Positions 34,683-43,283 of a DNA stretch of 64,000 nt are shown here, one piece after another. The DNA is from CAVVEQ01 sp963806635 (GTDB lineage: Bacteria > Chloroflexota > Anaerolineae > Anaerolineales > Anaerolineaceae): positions 1,364,001 to 1,428,000 of the forward strand of contig CAWDZA010000015.1 of NCBI GenBank assembly GCA_963806635.1, given 5' to 3'. How positions within the stretch are numbered: the first letter of the stretch is position 1; each line of letters begins with the position of its first letter. A model generated the notes under the pieces. It saw nothing but the letters and a program-made list of their open reading frames with translations. It ran no database searches and was not told the DNA's origin. A program made the position numbers and the translations under genes.

Positions 34683-37600
34683 TCATTCACACCCAGAATC
34701 ACGACTGGTAACCAGGGTCTTCATCGGTTCCACCAGCTCACTCTGGGCAGGAAATGGCAGTGGGGAGGTGCGGTAATTCTCAAGTTCTATGAACACATTC
34801 CCTTCTTCATCCACCACCCTTGCGTCGAAGCTGAGCTCTTGCCCGCATTCACGCGGTTTCACCTCCGCGTAAATGGGCACTCCATTCAATGGCTGCGGGT
34901 ATAACGATATCGATCCCACCGAGGATGGCAGAGCCAGGGTGCCTGTCGCGCCTGCCTCCCATAGCCCTGCGGTCTGGAAACAGAGTTCGATCAGCATGGG
35001 CGTCGCCAGGGGGGAAGCTGAACCACCGGTCGAAGCCATCACATTTTTATTAAACCTGCCCAGCACCTGGTCGCCCTTGGCTTGGGCAGCATCCAGAACC
35101 TGGAAGGACGGTCCGTGAAAATATAGCCGGTAGATCTCCTCTGACGAAACAGCTTTTTTCTTACCCCATTTAGGCGCTGTTTTTACCTGTTTCCTTAGGG
35201 GCTCTTTCGTCATAAGATGCACAAGACCGCTGAAATGCAGGGTGTGATCCGTCCGCCCATCCACGCGGTTAATATCCGATTCGAGGGTAACCCTGACCAC
35301 CAGGTCGTCGCCCTGCAAAACCGGCAAAGCACGCCACTGGATGGTGCGTGGTTTATTGTCGTAGAACTTGAACGGGCTGAGGAAATGTATATCTTCCAGG
35401 GTGGCAACTTCAAATCCATTTTTCCCGCCCGCCAGAACCGAGGCTATATGTCTGGCTGCGGTGGAAAATCCCTGAATACCGATCACACCCGGCAGCACGG
35501 GCACGCCGCCAATGGCATGGTCGCGCAGGTATTCCAGCTCTTTGGGGTCCAGGCTGGCTTCCAGATGGATGCCATTGATCTTATCGCAGCCGACAAGATG
35601 CGAGAACATTTTGTGATCCGAGCCTGCCTGCCGAAGCGCCTGGTCTGCTTTGGGGAAGTCAAATCCGCACTTCTCGATTTCAGAAGATTCCATCTGACCC
35701 AGCGACCCAGCGATCACCACCTCGCCATTGGAACCCCCGGCGAGCTCTTCGTAAACCATCCGCGCGGCCTGGCCGGGATTCATCATCTCGATGCCGAAAT
35801 GCTCCATCAATCTTGGGATCGAGCCCCGGCTGGCCATACCCACTTCTGCCCATGCGCCCCAATCGATGGAAACCGCCTGCATACCTGGGTAATTCGCGGG
35901 CAGCCAGGCAGCCATCTTGGCTAAGAAGTCGTTCCCGGCGCTGTAATCCGTCTGCCCCGCATTGCCAAATCGACCAGCCACTGACGAAAAAAGTACCACC
36001 CGGCTGGGTAACCGACCGGAGCCTTCGAGTGCCTGTAACAAGTTCAGGAATCCTCCAGCCTTAATCGCGATCGTCTGCTGGAATTCCTCCAGAGGCTTGG
36101 TTTCGATCTTGCGGCTTTTCTCCACACCAGCAGCATGGATCAGGACATCCACCTGCTTCTCTTTTTCACCGATCCTTTGCACCACCTCGGAGACCGCCTT
36201 CGGATCACTCACATCGCACGGCAGGTATTCCGCAGAGCCGCCCTTTTCTGCGACAGTATCCACCAGGTCATGCACGGCTTGAACGCGATCCAGCGTGGCT
36301 AATTTTTGCTCCAGCAGCACCGGGGTCACTTTGGCCCCTTCTAATGCAAGTTTCGCTTGTAAGGTGGCTTTATAAGCAGCCCGGTCGTGTTTGAGCGCAA
36401 GCAGTTCCTTGCTATCCTTCGCCAACAAAGCTGTCCGCCCGAGCAGGTAGAACCTCCCGTGAGTTTTCTCTGCCAGGTCGCTCACCACCTCGGCGGTGAT
36501 CCCCCCTGCGCCGCCGCTGACCACGAACACATTCTCCTTAAGGAAGTCTGGAGATGCGGTTGAGGGTTCTGCCTGCGGCTGAAGGGTTATCCCAAAGCGG
36601 ATTTCACCGTCGTGACCGATCTCGCCATTCTCCGGATCGAACAAGGTTTCAGCCAGCAAAGCGCGGGTAAGCGTTGTTGGCGTCGCGTTGGCACTGAAAT
36701 CTATTGTTTTGATAAGGGCTGTTGGCCGCTCGCGGCGCAACGCCTTGAGGAACCCACTGATGCCTCCCATCAGAGGATTTTCGCTGCGGGTGATGCCCTG
36801 CAACCCGCCCATGCGGGTGACTCCCAGCAGGAAAGCGGTTTCCGGCAGCGCCCGGGCGATATGATAGAGCGCGACCAGGCGTTCCTCCAGAAATCCGCTC
36901 CAGACTTGCGCGGAGGTTTTGCCCCATGCAGGGCTGGCATCCAGACCGGGGAGGAAATACGCACCCTGGATGGGAGCCTCCTTCGACCAGGTCTCCAAAT
37001 CTTCCATCACAGTCGAAATTCCAGTAACCAGAACCGTTGCCTTCTCTGCCTCCAGGGCTTTGATCAGGCTTGTGGCAACTTTACCGGAATCTTTCACCAC
37101 CACCACCCGGCAACCAGCCAGGTTGACCCCGGTGGGCAGGCACAGATCCAACCGCGGCAAAAGCAGCGGCAAGGGCACCCGGCGGGAAATGGGTGCGCCA
37201 ACCGGTTCGTTTTCCGGCGCGCTGTTTTCCTCCGCGTGGGTATGTTCTTGAACTTCGGGAGTTCCTGATTGCAAAGTGGCAAGAGAACTTTCTATAAAAC
37301 CGATGACCTTGGCCAGCGTGTTGTAATCCGCCAGGATCAAATCCTCGCGGCGGGGAATGCCATAATACGTTCGTACCGCAGCGAATAGCTCAGCTTGCTT
37401 GACCGTGTCAATCCCCAGGTCGGCTTCCAGGTCAAGCTCCAGGTCAAGCATCTCAACCGGGTAACCGGTTTTTTCGCTCACCACGGCAAGCACGTGGGCT
37501 TTGATCTCTTCAGATGATTGTCCATCGGCAGCAGAGAGGCGAGAGGTTGACTCTGTTGTTTGAGCCGACTCCACCACCGGGGATTCTAGTTCGTTATCGG

Positions 37601-40600
37601 CGCTGGGTTTTTCGGCTGCAGGCGCATCCTGCCCCGTCTGACCGACGTTTTCCTGCATGAAGCCGACCACCTTGCGCAGAGTGTTGTAATCAGCAAGGAT
37701 CAGGTCCTCACGTCGGGGAATACCATAGTGGGTTCTGGCAGCCGCAAATAATTCCGCCTGCTTGACCGTATCCACACCCAGGTCCGCTTCCAGGTCGAGA
37801 TCCAGGTCGAGCATTTCCACCGGGTAACCAGTCTTCTCGCTCACCAAGGCCAAAAGGTAGGTTTTGACCTCATCGGATCCTTCCGTGACGGTTGGAACAG
37901 ACGATCTTACAGGCTCAGCAGCCATAACAGGCTTCTCTTCCGGTTTTTGAGCTTGAATCGGTTTTATTTCAAGTCTGGATTCAACCGTGGCGTTTTGAGC
38001 GCTTAACCCGGTCCAGGCAGCCCTTTGTTTTGGCATTTGGCCATACTGCCAGGCGGGTTCAAGAACCTGCTGCTCAGGTGCAGCTATGGATTTGATCCGC
38101 AGCGTCCGCTGGGTGACCTCCAATTCCGGCTGCGCATACCCGGAGATGCTGGATAGCCAAGTTTGATACTTCTCCCTATCCACCCGGTCTCCCTCGCCGG
38201 GGATATGGTGCACCAGCGTCATAGCGATCTGTGAGCCAAAACCTGCCCCCAACCGCAGGGCGAATTCAGGGTCGTACTGCCCGCCGCGGGAGAGGTTGAG
38301 GTCCCCCAGGTCGGGATCGGGTTGAAAGTCTTTATCCAAATGGGCGATGGGCGGCACCAGACCTGTTTCCAGCGCCTTAACCGCCACCACATCCTCCACG
38401 CCCACCCCCATGGTGTGTCCGGTAAACCCTTTGGTGTTGGCAATCACCACTTTGTTCGCCTGATCCCCAAAACAGGTGCGTAATGCGCGTATTTCTGCGC
38501 TGGCACTTCCGCCGCGGGCTGGAGTATAAGTTTCGTGCGAGACGAACACCATGCGGGGGGCAATCTCCTCGCGGCGGATGCTGAAACGCTGTTCGGCAGT
38601 CCGCAGCAGACGTTCCATCACTTCGCTGACGTGGGTCACATCCAGGCGCGTGCCATGGAAGGCAGAGTTGGAGATGTTGGTGGAAAGGATCTCCCCGATC
38701 CCGCGCATACCCCGCTCGCGGATCGCGTCCTCGCTCTCGATCACGAGGGCGGCTGCCCCCATGCCCATGATCATACCGTTCCGGCGGCGGTCGAATGGCA
38801 GAGCCGCCAGGCGCAGGTCGCCCTCCGTGGTGGCTGCCCCGCTGGCAAATAAGGAGCTGCCGATCCAGGAGATCAGGGTCGGGTTGGTCACGTCATCCCC
38901 TGCCACAACGATCACCCTGCGGCAGCGCCCGGTACGGATCCAATCCTCCGCGATGCCAACCGCGTGGGTGGTTGTGGCGCAGGCAGCGTTGACGTGCGTG
39001 TTGGGTCCCCGTGCACCAATAAACTCGGCGAACTGCGAATGACCCATCGATAGCACCCGGAAGACAAAGCGGCGGTCGAAGGAGTAATCCAGGGCTTCGA
39101 TCTTACGCTCCACTTCAAATTTGCGCCGCCGTAGCTCATCCTCCAGCTGGGTCTGCCCCTGTGGGCACATCGAAGCCACCAGATCGATGGTCTCCTGTAT
39201 CTCACGGGCTTGTTTTTCCAGGATTCGGTTTTCGTAATATCGGTCGGCCTCGTCCGCCATGCGGTCCAGCCCGGGGAAAGCCGAGCAGAAGATCACCCCG
39301 GTCTCATCCTGCAGCGGCTTGGGCAACTTCATGCTCTGGGGAAGCAGGGAACCCGTGGTTGTTTTTTTGTAGTTCATCACCAGCGGGATCCCGGCATCCC
39401 GCAAAGCCTCTATGCCAGCCGCGATGGCCAGCTGTGTGGAAATATCCAGGGTTTCTGTGCGTTCCTCGGGAACACCAAACTCTTCCTGCAGGTCAAATTC
39501 ACCCCCCTGCCCGGCCAACTTGAGCACCTGGTCGAGATCGGTGATCTCCTCCATCACCGCGCCGGCATCACTTTTTACCAGGCGGGTGACGTGTTTTTCC
39601 AGCATGGATTGGCGGACTTCATCGGAAAGTGATTCTATACGCATTTCGCCGTTCAAAATGCTATGGATGTTTTCATCGGAAAACACGTGCCCATTTTTCC
39701 CGGGCAGCCCCAACCCCGCCCCGCTTATGACCACCGACCCGGTGATCGCACCAGGCAGGATCTCAGCATTGTTAGATGTTACAGATGAAATTACTTGTGG
39801 AACAGCTTGGGTTGCAAGTGCGGGCGATTGCGTCGCGCGAGGGATCCCCGCCGCGTACATCCCGCATAATGCCTCATTGAAGCTCGATTTACCCCCCTTG
39901 CGTGGGTGGTTTGTCGGGATGATCGTTACCCCATCCACATCTTTCAGGTTATCCCCAGCCAGCGCGCTGAGCACCCGCTTGGGACCACATTCAATAAATA
40001 TCCGCGCTCCGTTTTCGTAAAGCGTTTGCATGCCTTTCACAAACTGCACCGGTGATGCCACCTGGGCAGCCAGCACATCCGGGATCACGGCGGGGTCGGA
40101 AGTGTAGAAATCCCCGGTTACATTGGCAACAATAGGCAGCCGGGGGGCTTGAATATGCTTGCCAGCAATGAAATCGCGTAACGGCACACTGGCCGGAGCC
40201 ACGATCTTTGTGTGGAACGCATGCGAAACCGGGATTTTCACTGCCTGGAAGTTATCCGCCTGGAATTTGGCGATCGCTTCGTCGATCCCTATGGTGGTGC
40301 CCCCCAGTACGCTCTGCACCGGGCTGTTGATATTTGCGATCACCACATATTCATTAATACTCTTTAGAACTTCCTCCACCTTCGCCAGCGGCGCAGAGAC
40401 AGCCGCCATGCAGCCTTTATCCTCCATCTGCACTTGGCTCATCGCCCGACCGCGGGTGCTCACCACCTGCAGCGCCTCCTCGAAGGTCAGCACGCCAGCT
40501 GCCACAAGGGCAGCATATTCCCCCAACGAGTGTCCCATCACCATATCCGGTTTCACGCCATATTTTTGCAGCACGCGCATCACCGCCACATTGGCCGTCA

Positions 40601-42992
40601 GCATGGCCGGCTGGGTGATCTGGGTGTTCTTCAGTTCCTTTTCCGCCTGGGCAAGCTCTTCTTCGCTGCCATCGGTGTAAATAAAACTGGTCAGTGACTT
40701 GCCCAGGATGGGCGTCATGATCCGGTCAGCTTCGTCAAAAGTTTCCTTCACCACTGGCTCGGTCTCGTGCAGGTCCTTGAACATGTTCACGTACTGGGAT
40801 CCCTGCCCGGGGAACAGGAAGGCGACCTTCCCAGCCGTGCCGCTCCCCCGATAAACACCGTGCGCCTGTAAAGCTTTCCAGGCACCTGCATTTTCATTTG
40901 CCAGTCCGCTAAGGGCTTTTTCCAACCTTTTGCCCAGTTCCTCACGGGTGGCGTAATCGATGGCCAGACGTTCCCCTTTCCCAAGCTCTTCAGCGCCCGG
41001 GCAGCCAGAGTCTACGTAAGTGCCATTTGATAGATTTTGGATGGCGTTTTCCAGAAGTGTTTTAAGCTCCGCGGGCGTATCTGCCGAAGCGAAGAAAAGC
41101 CCCTGGTAGGGTCGAACCCCTTCAACGGTTTGAGAGCCTTGAATTACTGCCACAGGTATTGTTGGGACGGAAGGGTTCTCACCTTCATTACCAGTTGAAG
41201 GTGAACTGGTGCCTGAATTCAGCCCTTCACAGATAAAGGCGATCACTTTGGCCAGCGTGTTGTAATCCGAAAGGCGAAGGTCCTCACGGCGGGGGATGTT
41301 ATAGTGTGTGCGAATGGACGCCAGCAGCTCCGCCTGCTTGACCGTGTCGATCCCCAAATCAGCTTCCAGGTCCAACCCGGTATCCAGCATCTCCACCGGG
41401 TAACCGGTCTTTTCGCTCACCGTGGCAAGCACGTACCGACGCACAGCTTCCTGATCCGCGGTCTGCAGAATCGCGACTGGCTCAACCACGATTGGTTTTT
41501 CAGGTTCGCCAGCAACGGTGACATTAGATTTCAAAGAGGAAGACACAGCAACTGAAACGGACGGACTGCCGCCTACACCGGGGAAATACTCCTCCAGCAC
41601 CACATGGAAATTGGTGCCCCCGAAGCCGAAGGAACTGACTCCGGCGAAGCGGAAATTTCCCTCACGCACAGACCACTCCTGCGATTGGGTATTCACCCGC
41701 AGGGGCAGGTGGGTAAAATCGATATTTGGATTCGGTTTCACGAAATTGGCGGAAGGGGGCAATACCTTGTTGTTGAGGGCGAGGATGGTCTTGAGCAGCC
41801 CGACTGCGCCCGCTGCGCTCTTTAAGTGGCCGATATTGGATTTTACCGAGCCCAGGGCAATGCTGCCCGTGGACAACCCAAGCGTTCCGAGCACCGAGTT
41901 CAGGCTGGAAACCTCAGTGACATCCCCCACCTTCGTCGAGGTTCCATGCCCTTCGATCAACCCAACCTGCGCGGGTGAAATCCCTGCGTCCTGCCAGGCG
42001 CGTTCGATGGCGCGTTGCTGTCCGCATGGATTGGGGGCGGTGATGCCCTTGCCCTTGCCATCCGAGCTGCCGCCGATCCCGCGGACCACCGCGTAGATCT
42101 TATCGCCATCGCGCTCGGCATCCTCCAGACGTTTGAGCAGGAAGACGACCGCGCCTTCTCCCATCACAAAACCGTTGGCGCCTTCGGCATACGGCCGTGA
42201 TCCATCCGGGCTGAGGGCGCCGATCTTGCTAAACTTAATATACGATTCCGGGCTCATGCTGCTGTCGATCCCGCCTGTGAGCGCTGCGTCGAATTTTCCG
42301 CTCAGTAAACCTTCCGCTGCAGCCTGGAGGGCAGCCAGCGACGAGGCACAGGCAGCGTCGGTGATGAAGTTGGGTCCTGCCAGGTTGAACACATTGGCCA
42401 CCCGCCCGGCAATGATATTGGAAAGTTCCCCCGGCATGGTATCTTCGGTGATGGGGAGTATCCGTTTCTCCACCTCCGCAGCAATTCCCTGGAAAAGTGT
42501 TGCCTTTTTCTCTGCGGAAAGTTCCTGAAAACCCGGTACAGCCTGGAGAATTTCGAGGAACTCCGGCACCAGGATACGGAAGTTCGAACGATAATGCGAA
42601 TCTCCGGCATTGGAGTTGCCAAAGATCACCGCGGTGCGTTCGGTATCCAGGGTGCGTCCCGGATACCCGAAATCAGCGAGCGCCTGGTGGCTGGCAGCAA
42701 TCGCCCACTGCTGAACGGTATCCATGGTGGCCAGAACGCGCGGCGGGATGGCGATCCCCAGTTTAAACGGGTCGAACTTGTAATCGCGTACGAAGGCGCC
42801 GATCTTGGTATAGGTTTTATCTGGGATAGAAAAATCGGGGTTGTAATAATTCTCAAGTTTCCAGCGGTCAGCTGGGACATCGGTGATCGAGTACCTGGCA
42901 GAGAGGATATTGTTCCAAAATGCCTCCACATTTAACGCGTCCGGCAAAATGGCTCCCAGGCCGACCACAGCAATTAGTTTTCCGTTGTTCAT
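34683..42992 (-). CDS. Multidomain PUFA-synthase-like type I polyketide synthase (KS-ACP-AT-KS-ACP-ACP-KR-DH)
   Basis: A 2769-residue iterative synthase. Domains: KS1 (about 5-470; Cys215 in DAACASS, His349 in EGHGTST, NIGHLKSA); ACP1 (about 515-590); AT (about 725-1045; Ser822 in GHSLGEY); a second KS of PfaC/CLF-like lineage that keeps Cys1338 (NAACATTTHA), HETYTPARGG and KGFTGHTMG (about 1110-1590); ACP2 (about 1705-1785) and ACP3 (about 1830-1905); KR (about 1950-2390; SGGAGGITAE, LFSSVAG, DYSAGNDF); hotdog DH (about 2470-2760; His2492 in RDHAIGGVPVLPG). All three ACPs read GIDTVKQ or GVDTVKQ: Thr550, Thr1742 and Thr1863 stand at the usual Ser. GGAGG precedes the ATG. With PfaD and the PPTase it likely makes a long-chain reduced or unsaturated lipid. 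Confidence 0.93.
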   Translation of the reverse strand: MNNGKLIAVVGLGAILPDALNVEAFWNNILSARYSITDVPADRWKLENYYNPDFSIPDKTYTKIGAFVRDYKFDPFKLGIAIPPRVLATMDTVQQWAIAASHQALADFGYPGRTLDTERTAVIFGNSNAGDSHYRSNFRILVPEFLEILQAVPGFQELSAEKKATLFQGIAAEVEKRILPITEDTMPGELSNIIAGRVANVFNLAGPNFITDAACASSLAALQAAAEGLLSGKFDAALTGGIDSSMSPESYIKFSKIGALSPDGSRPYAEGANGFVMGEGAVVFLLKRLEDAERDGDKIYAVVRGIGGSSDGKGKGITAPNPCGQQRAIERAWQDAGISPAQVGLIEGHGTSTKVGDVTEVSSLNSVLGTLGLSTGSIALGSVKSNIGHLKSAAGAVGLLKTILALNNKVLPPSANFVKPNPNIDFTHLPLRVNTQSQEWSVREGNFRFAGVSSFGFGGTNFHVVLEEYFPGVGGSPSVSVAVSSSLKSNVTVAGEPEKPIVVEPVAILQTADQEAVRRYVLATVSEKTGYPVEMLDTGLDLEADLGIDTVKQAELLASIRTHYNIPRREDLRLSDYNTLAKVIAFICEGLNSGTSSPSTGNEGENPSVPTIPVAVIQGSQTVEGVRPYQGLFFASADTPAELKTLLENAIQNLSNGTYVDSGCPGAEELGKGERLAIDYATREELGKRLEKALSGLANENAGAWKALQAHGVYRGSGTAGKVAFLFPGQGSQYVNMFKDLHETEPVVKETFDEADRIMTPILGKSLTSFIYTDGSEEELAQAEKELKNTQITQPAMLTANVAVMRVLQKYGVKPDMVMGHSLGEYAALVAAGVLTFEEALQVVSTRGRAMSQVQMEDKGCMAAVSAPLAKVEEVLKSINEYVVIANINSPVQSVLGGTTIGIDEAIAKFQADNFQAVKIPVSHAFHTKIVAPASVPLRDFIAGKHIQAPRLPIVANVTGDFYTSDPAVIPDVLAAQVASPVQFVKGMQTLYENGARIFIECGPKRVLSALAGDNLKDVDGVTIIPTNHPRKGGKSSFNEALCGMYAAGIPRATQSPALATQAVPQVISSVTSNNAEILPGAITGSVVISGAGLGLPGKNGHVFSDENIHSILNGEMRIESLSDEVRQSMLEKHVTRLVKSDAGAVMEEITDLDQVLKLAGQGGEFDLQEEFGVPEERTETLDISTQLAIAAGIEALRDAGIPLVMNYKKTTTGSLLPQSMKLPKPLQDETGVIFCSAFPGLDRMADEADRYYENRILEKQAREIQETIDLVASMCPQGQTQLEDELRRRKFEVERKIEALDYSFDRRFVFRVLSMGHSQFAEFIGARGPNTHVNAACATTTHAVGIAEDWIRTGRCRRVIVVAGDDVTNPTLISWIGSSLFASGAATTEGDLRLAALPFDRRRNGMIMGMGAAALVIESEDAIRERGMRGIGEILSTNISNSAFHGTRLDVTHVSEVMERLLRTAEQRFSIRREEIAPRMVFVSHETYTPARGGSASAEIRALRTCFGDQANKVVIANTKGFTGHTMGVGVEDVVAVKALETGLVPPIAHLDKDFQPDPDLGDLNLSRGGQYDPEFALRLGAGFGSQIAMTLVHHIPGEGDRVDREKYQTWLSSISGYAQPELEVTQRTLRIKSIAAPEQQVLEPAWQYGQMPKQRAAWTGLSAQNATVESRLEIKPIQAQKPEEKPVMAAEPVRSSVPTVTEGSDEVKTYLLALVSEKTGYPVEMLDLDLDLEADLGVDTVKQAELFAAARTHYGIPRREDLILADYNTLRKVVGFMQENVGQTGQDAPAAEKPSADNELESPVVESAQTTESTSRLSAADGQSSEEIKAHVLAVVSEKTGYPVEMLDLELDLEADLGIDTVKQAELFAAVRTYYGIPRREDLILADYNTLAKVIGFIESSLATLQSGTPEVQEHTHAEENSAPENEPVGAPISRRVPLPLLLPRLDLCLPTGVNLAGCRVVVVKDSGKVATSLIKALEAEKATVLVTGISTVMEDLETWSKEAPIQGAYFLPGLDASPAWGKTSAQVWSGFLEERLVALYHIARALPETAFLLGVTRMGGLQGITRSENPLMGGISGFLKALRRERPTALIKTIDFSANATPTTLTRALLAETLFDPENGEIGHDGEIRFGITLQPQAEPSTASPDFLKENVFVVSGGAGGITAEVVSDLAEKTHGRFYLLGRTALLAKDSKELLALKHDRAAYKATLQAKLALEGAKVTPVLLEQKLATLDRVQAVHDLVDTVAEKGGSAEYLPCDVSDPKAVSEVVQRIGEKEKQVDVLIHAAGVEKSRKIETKPLEEFQQTIAIKAGGFLNLLQALEGSGRLPSRVVLFSSVAGRFGNAGQTDYSAGNDFLAKMAAWLPANYPGMQAVSIDWGAWAEVGMASRGSIPRLMEHFGIEMMNPGQAARMVYEELAGGSNGEVVIAGSLGQMESSEIEKCGFDFPKADQALRQAGSDHKMFSHLVGCDKINGIHLEASLDPKELEYLRDHAIGGVPVLPGVIGIQGFSTAARHIASVLAGGKNGFEVATLEDIHFLSPFKFYDNKPRTIQWRALPVLQGDDLVVRVTLESDINRVDGRTDHTLHFSGLVHLMTKEPLRKQVKTAPKWGKKKAVSSEEIYRLYFHGPSFQVLDAAQAKGDQVLGRFNKNVMASTGGSASPLATPMLIELCFQTAGLWEAGATGTLALPSSVGSISLYPQPLNGVPIYAEVKPRECGQELSFDARVVDEEGNVFIELENYRTSPLPFPAQSELVEPMKTLVTSRDSGCE

Positions 42993-43075
42993 TTTCTAGC
43001 CTCCACGATAATTTCAAATTTAAAGAATCGTTAATCGGTCAGATTCGACCAGTCTTGAGATAAGTCAATGTTGAA

Positions 43076-43200
43076 TCCTGGGTAATTACCAGGGATGTGG
43101 AAATTTGAGCACCCGTGGCAAATAAAAACGGGTGAAGCGGGGCGCCGCGTTCATGTGGAAGATAACCCGAGGTTATGGATATGGTTACGCAATTATGCGT
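43076..43200. promoter_or_regulatory. Non-coding region upstream of the synthase with clustered inverted repeats
   Basis: The 291-bp gap between the DUF362 and synthase genes has no convincing ORF. It holds CCTGG-7-CCAGG around GGTAATTACC (43076-43092), CACCCGT/ACGGGTG (43110-43116 / 43128-43134), ATAACC-cga-GGTTAT (43162-43176) and ACGCA-atta-TGCGT (43187-43200). On the minus strand a TTGACT lies near 43067, but no good -10 is spaced from it. Likely leader and operator sequences for the synthase. Confidence 0.4.
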
Positions 43201-43283
43201 TAGAGAACATTAAGTCTCATAAAAATAGGAACGGAATGGGTCGAACGCTGAAAAACAGAATGAGGGGTGTTGTTTTTCCTGGC

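Noticed and set aside
43076..43134. Possible CRISPR or tandem repeat
   Set aside because: The repeats are single inverted pairs of different sequence, without regular spacing.
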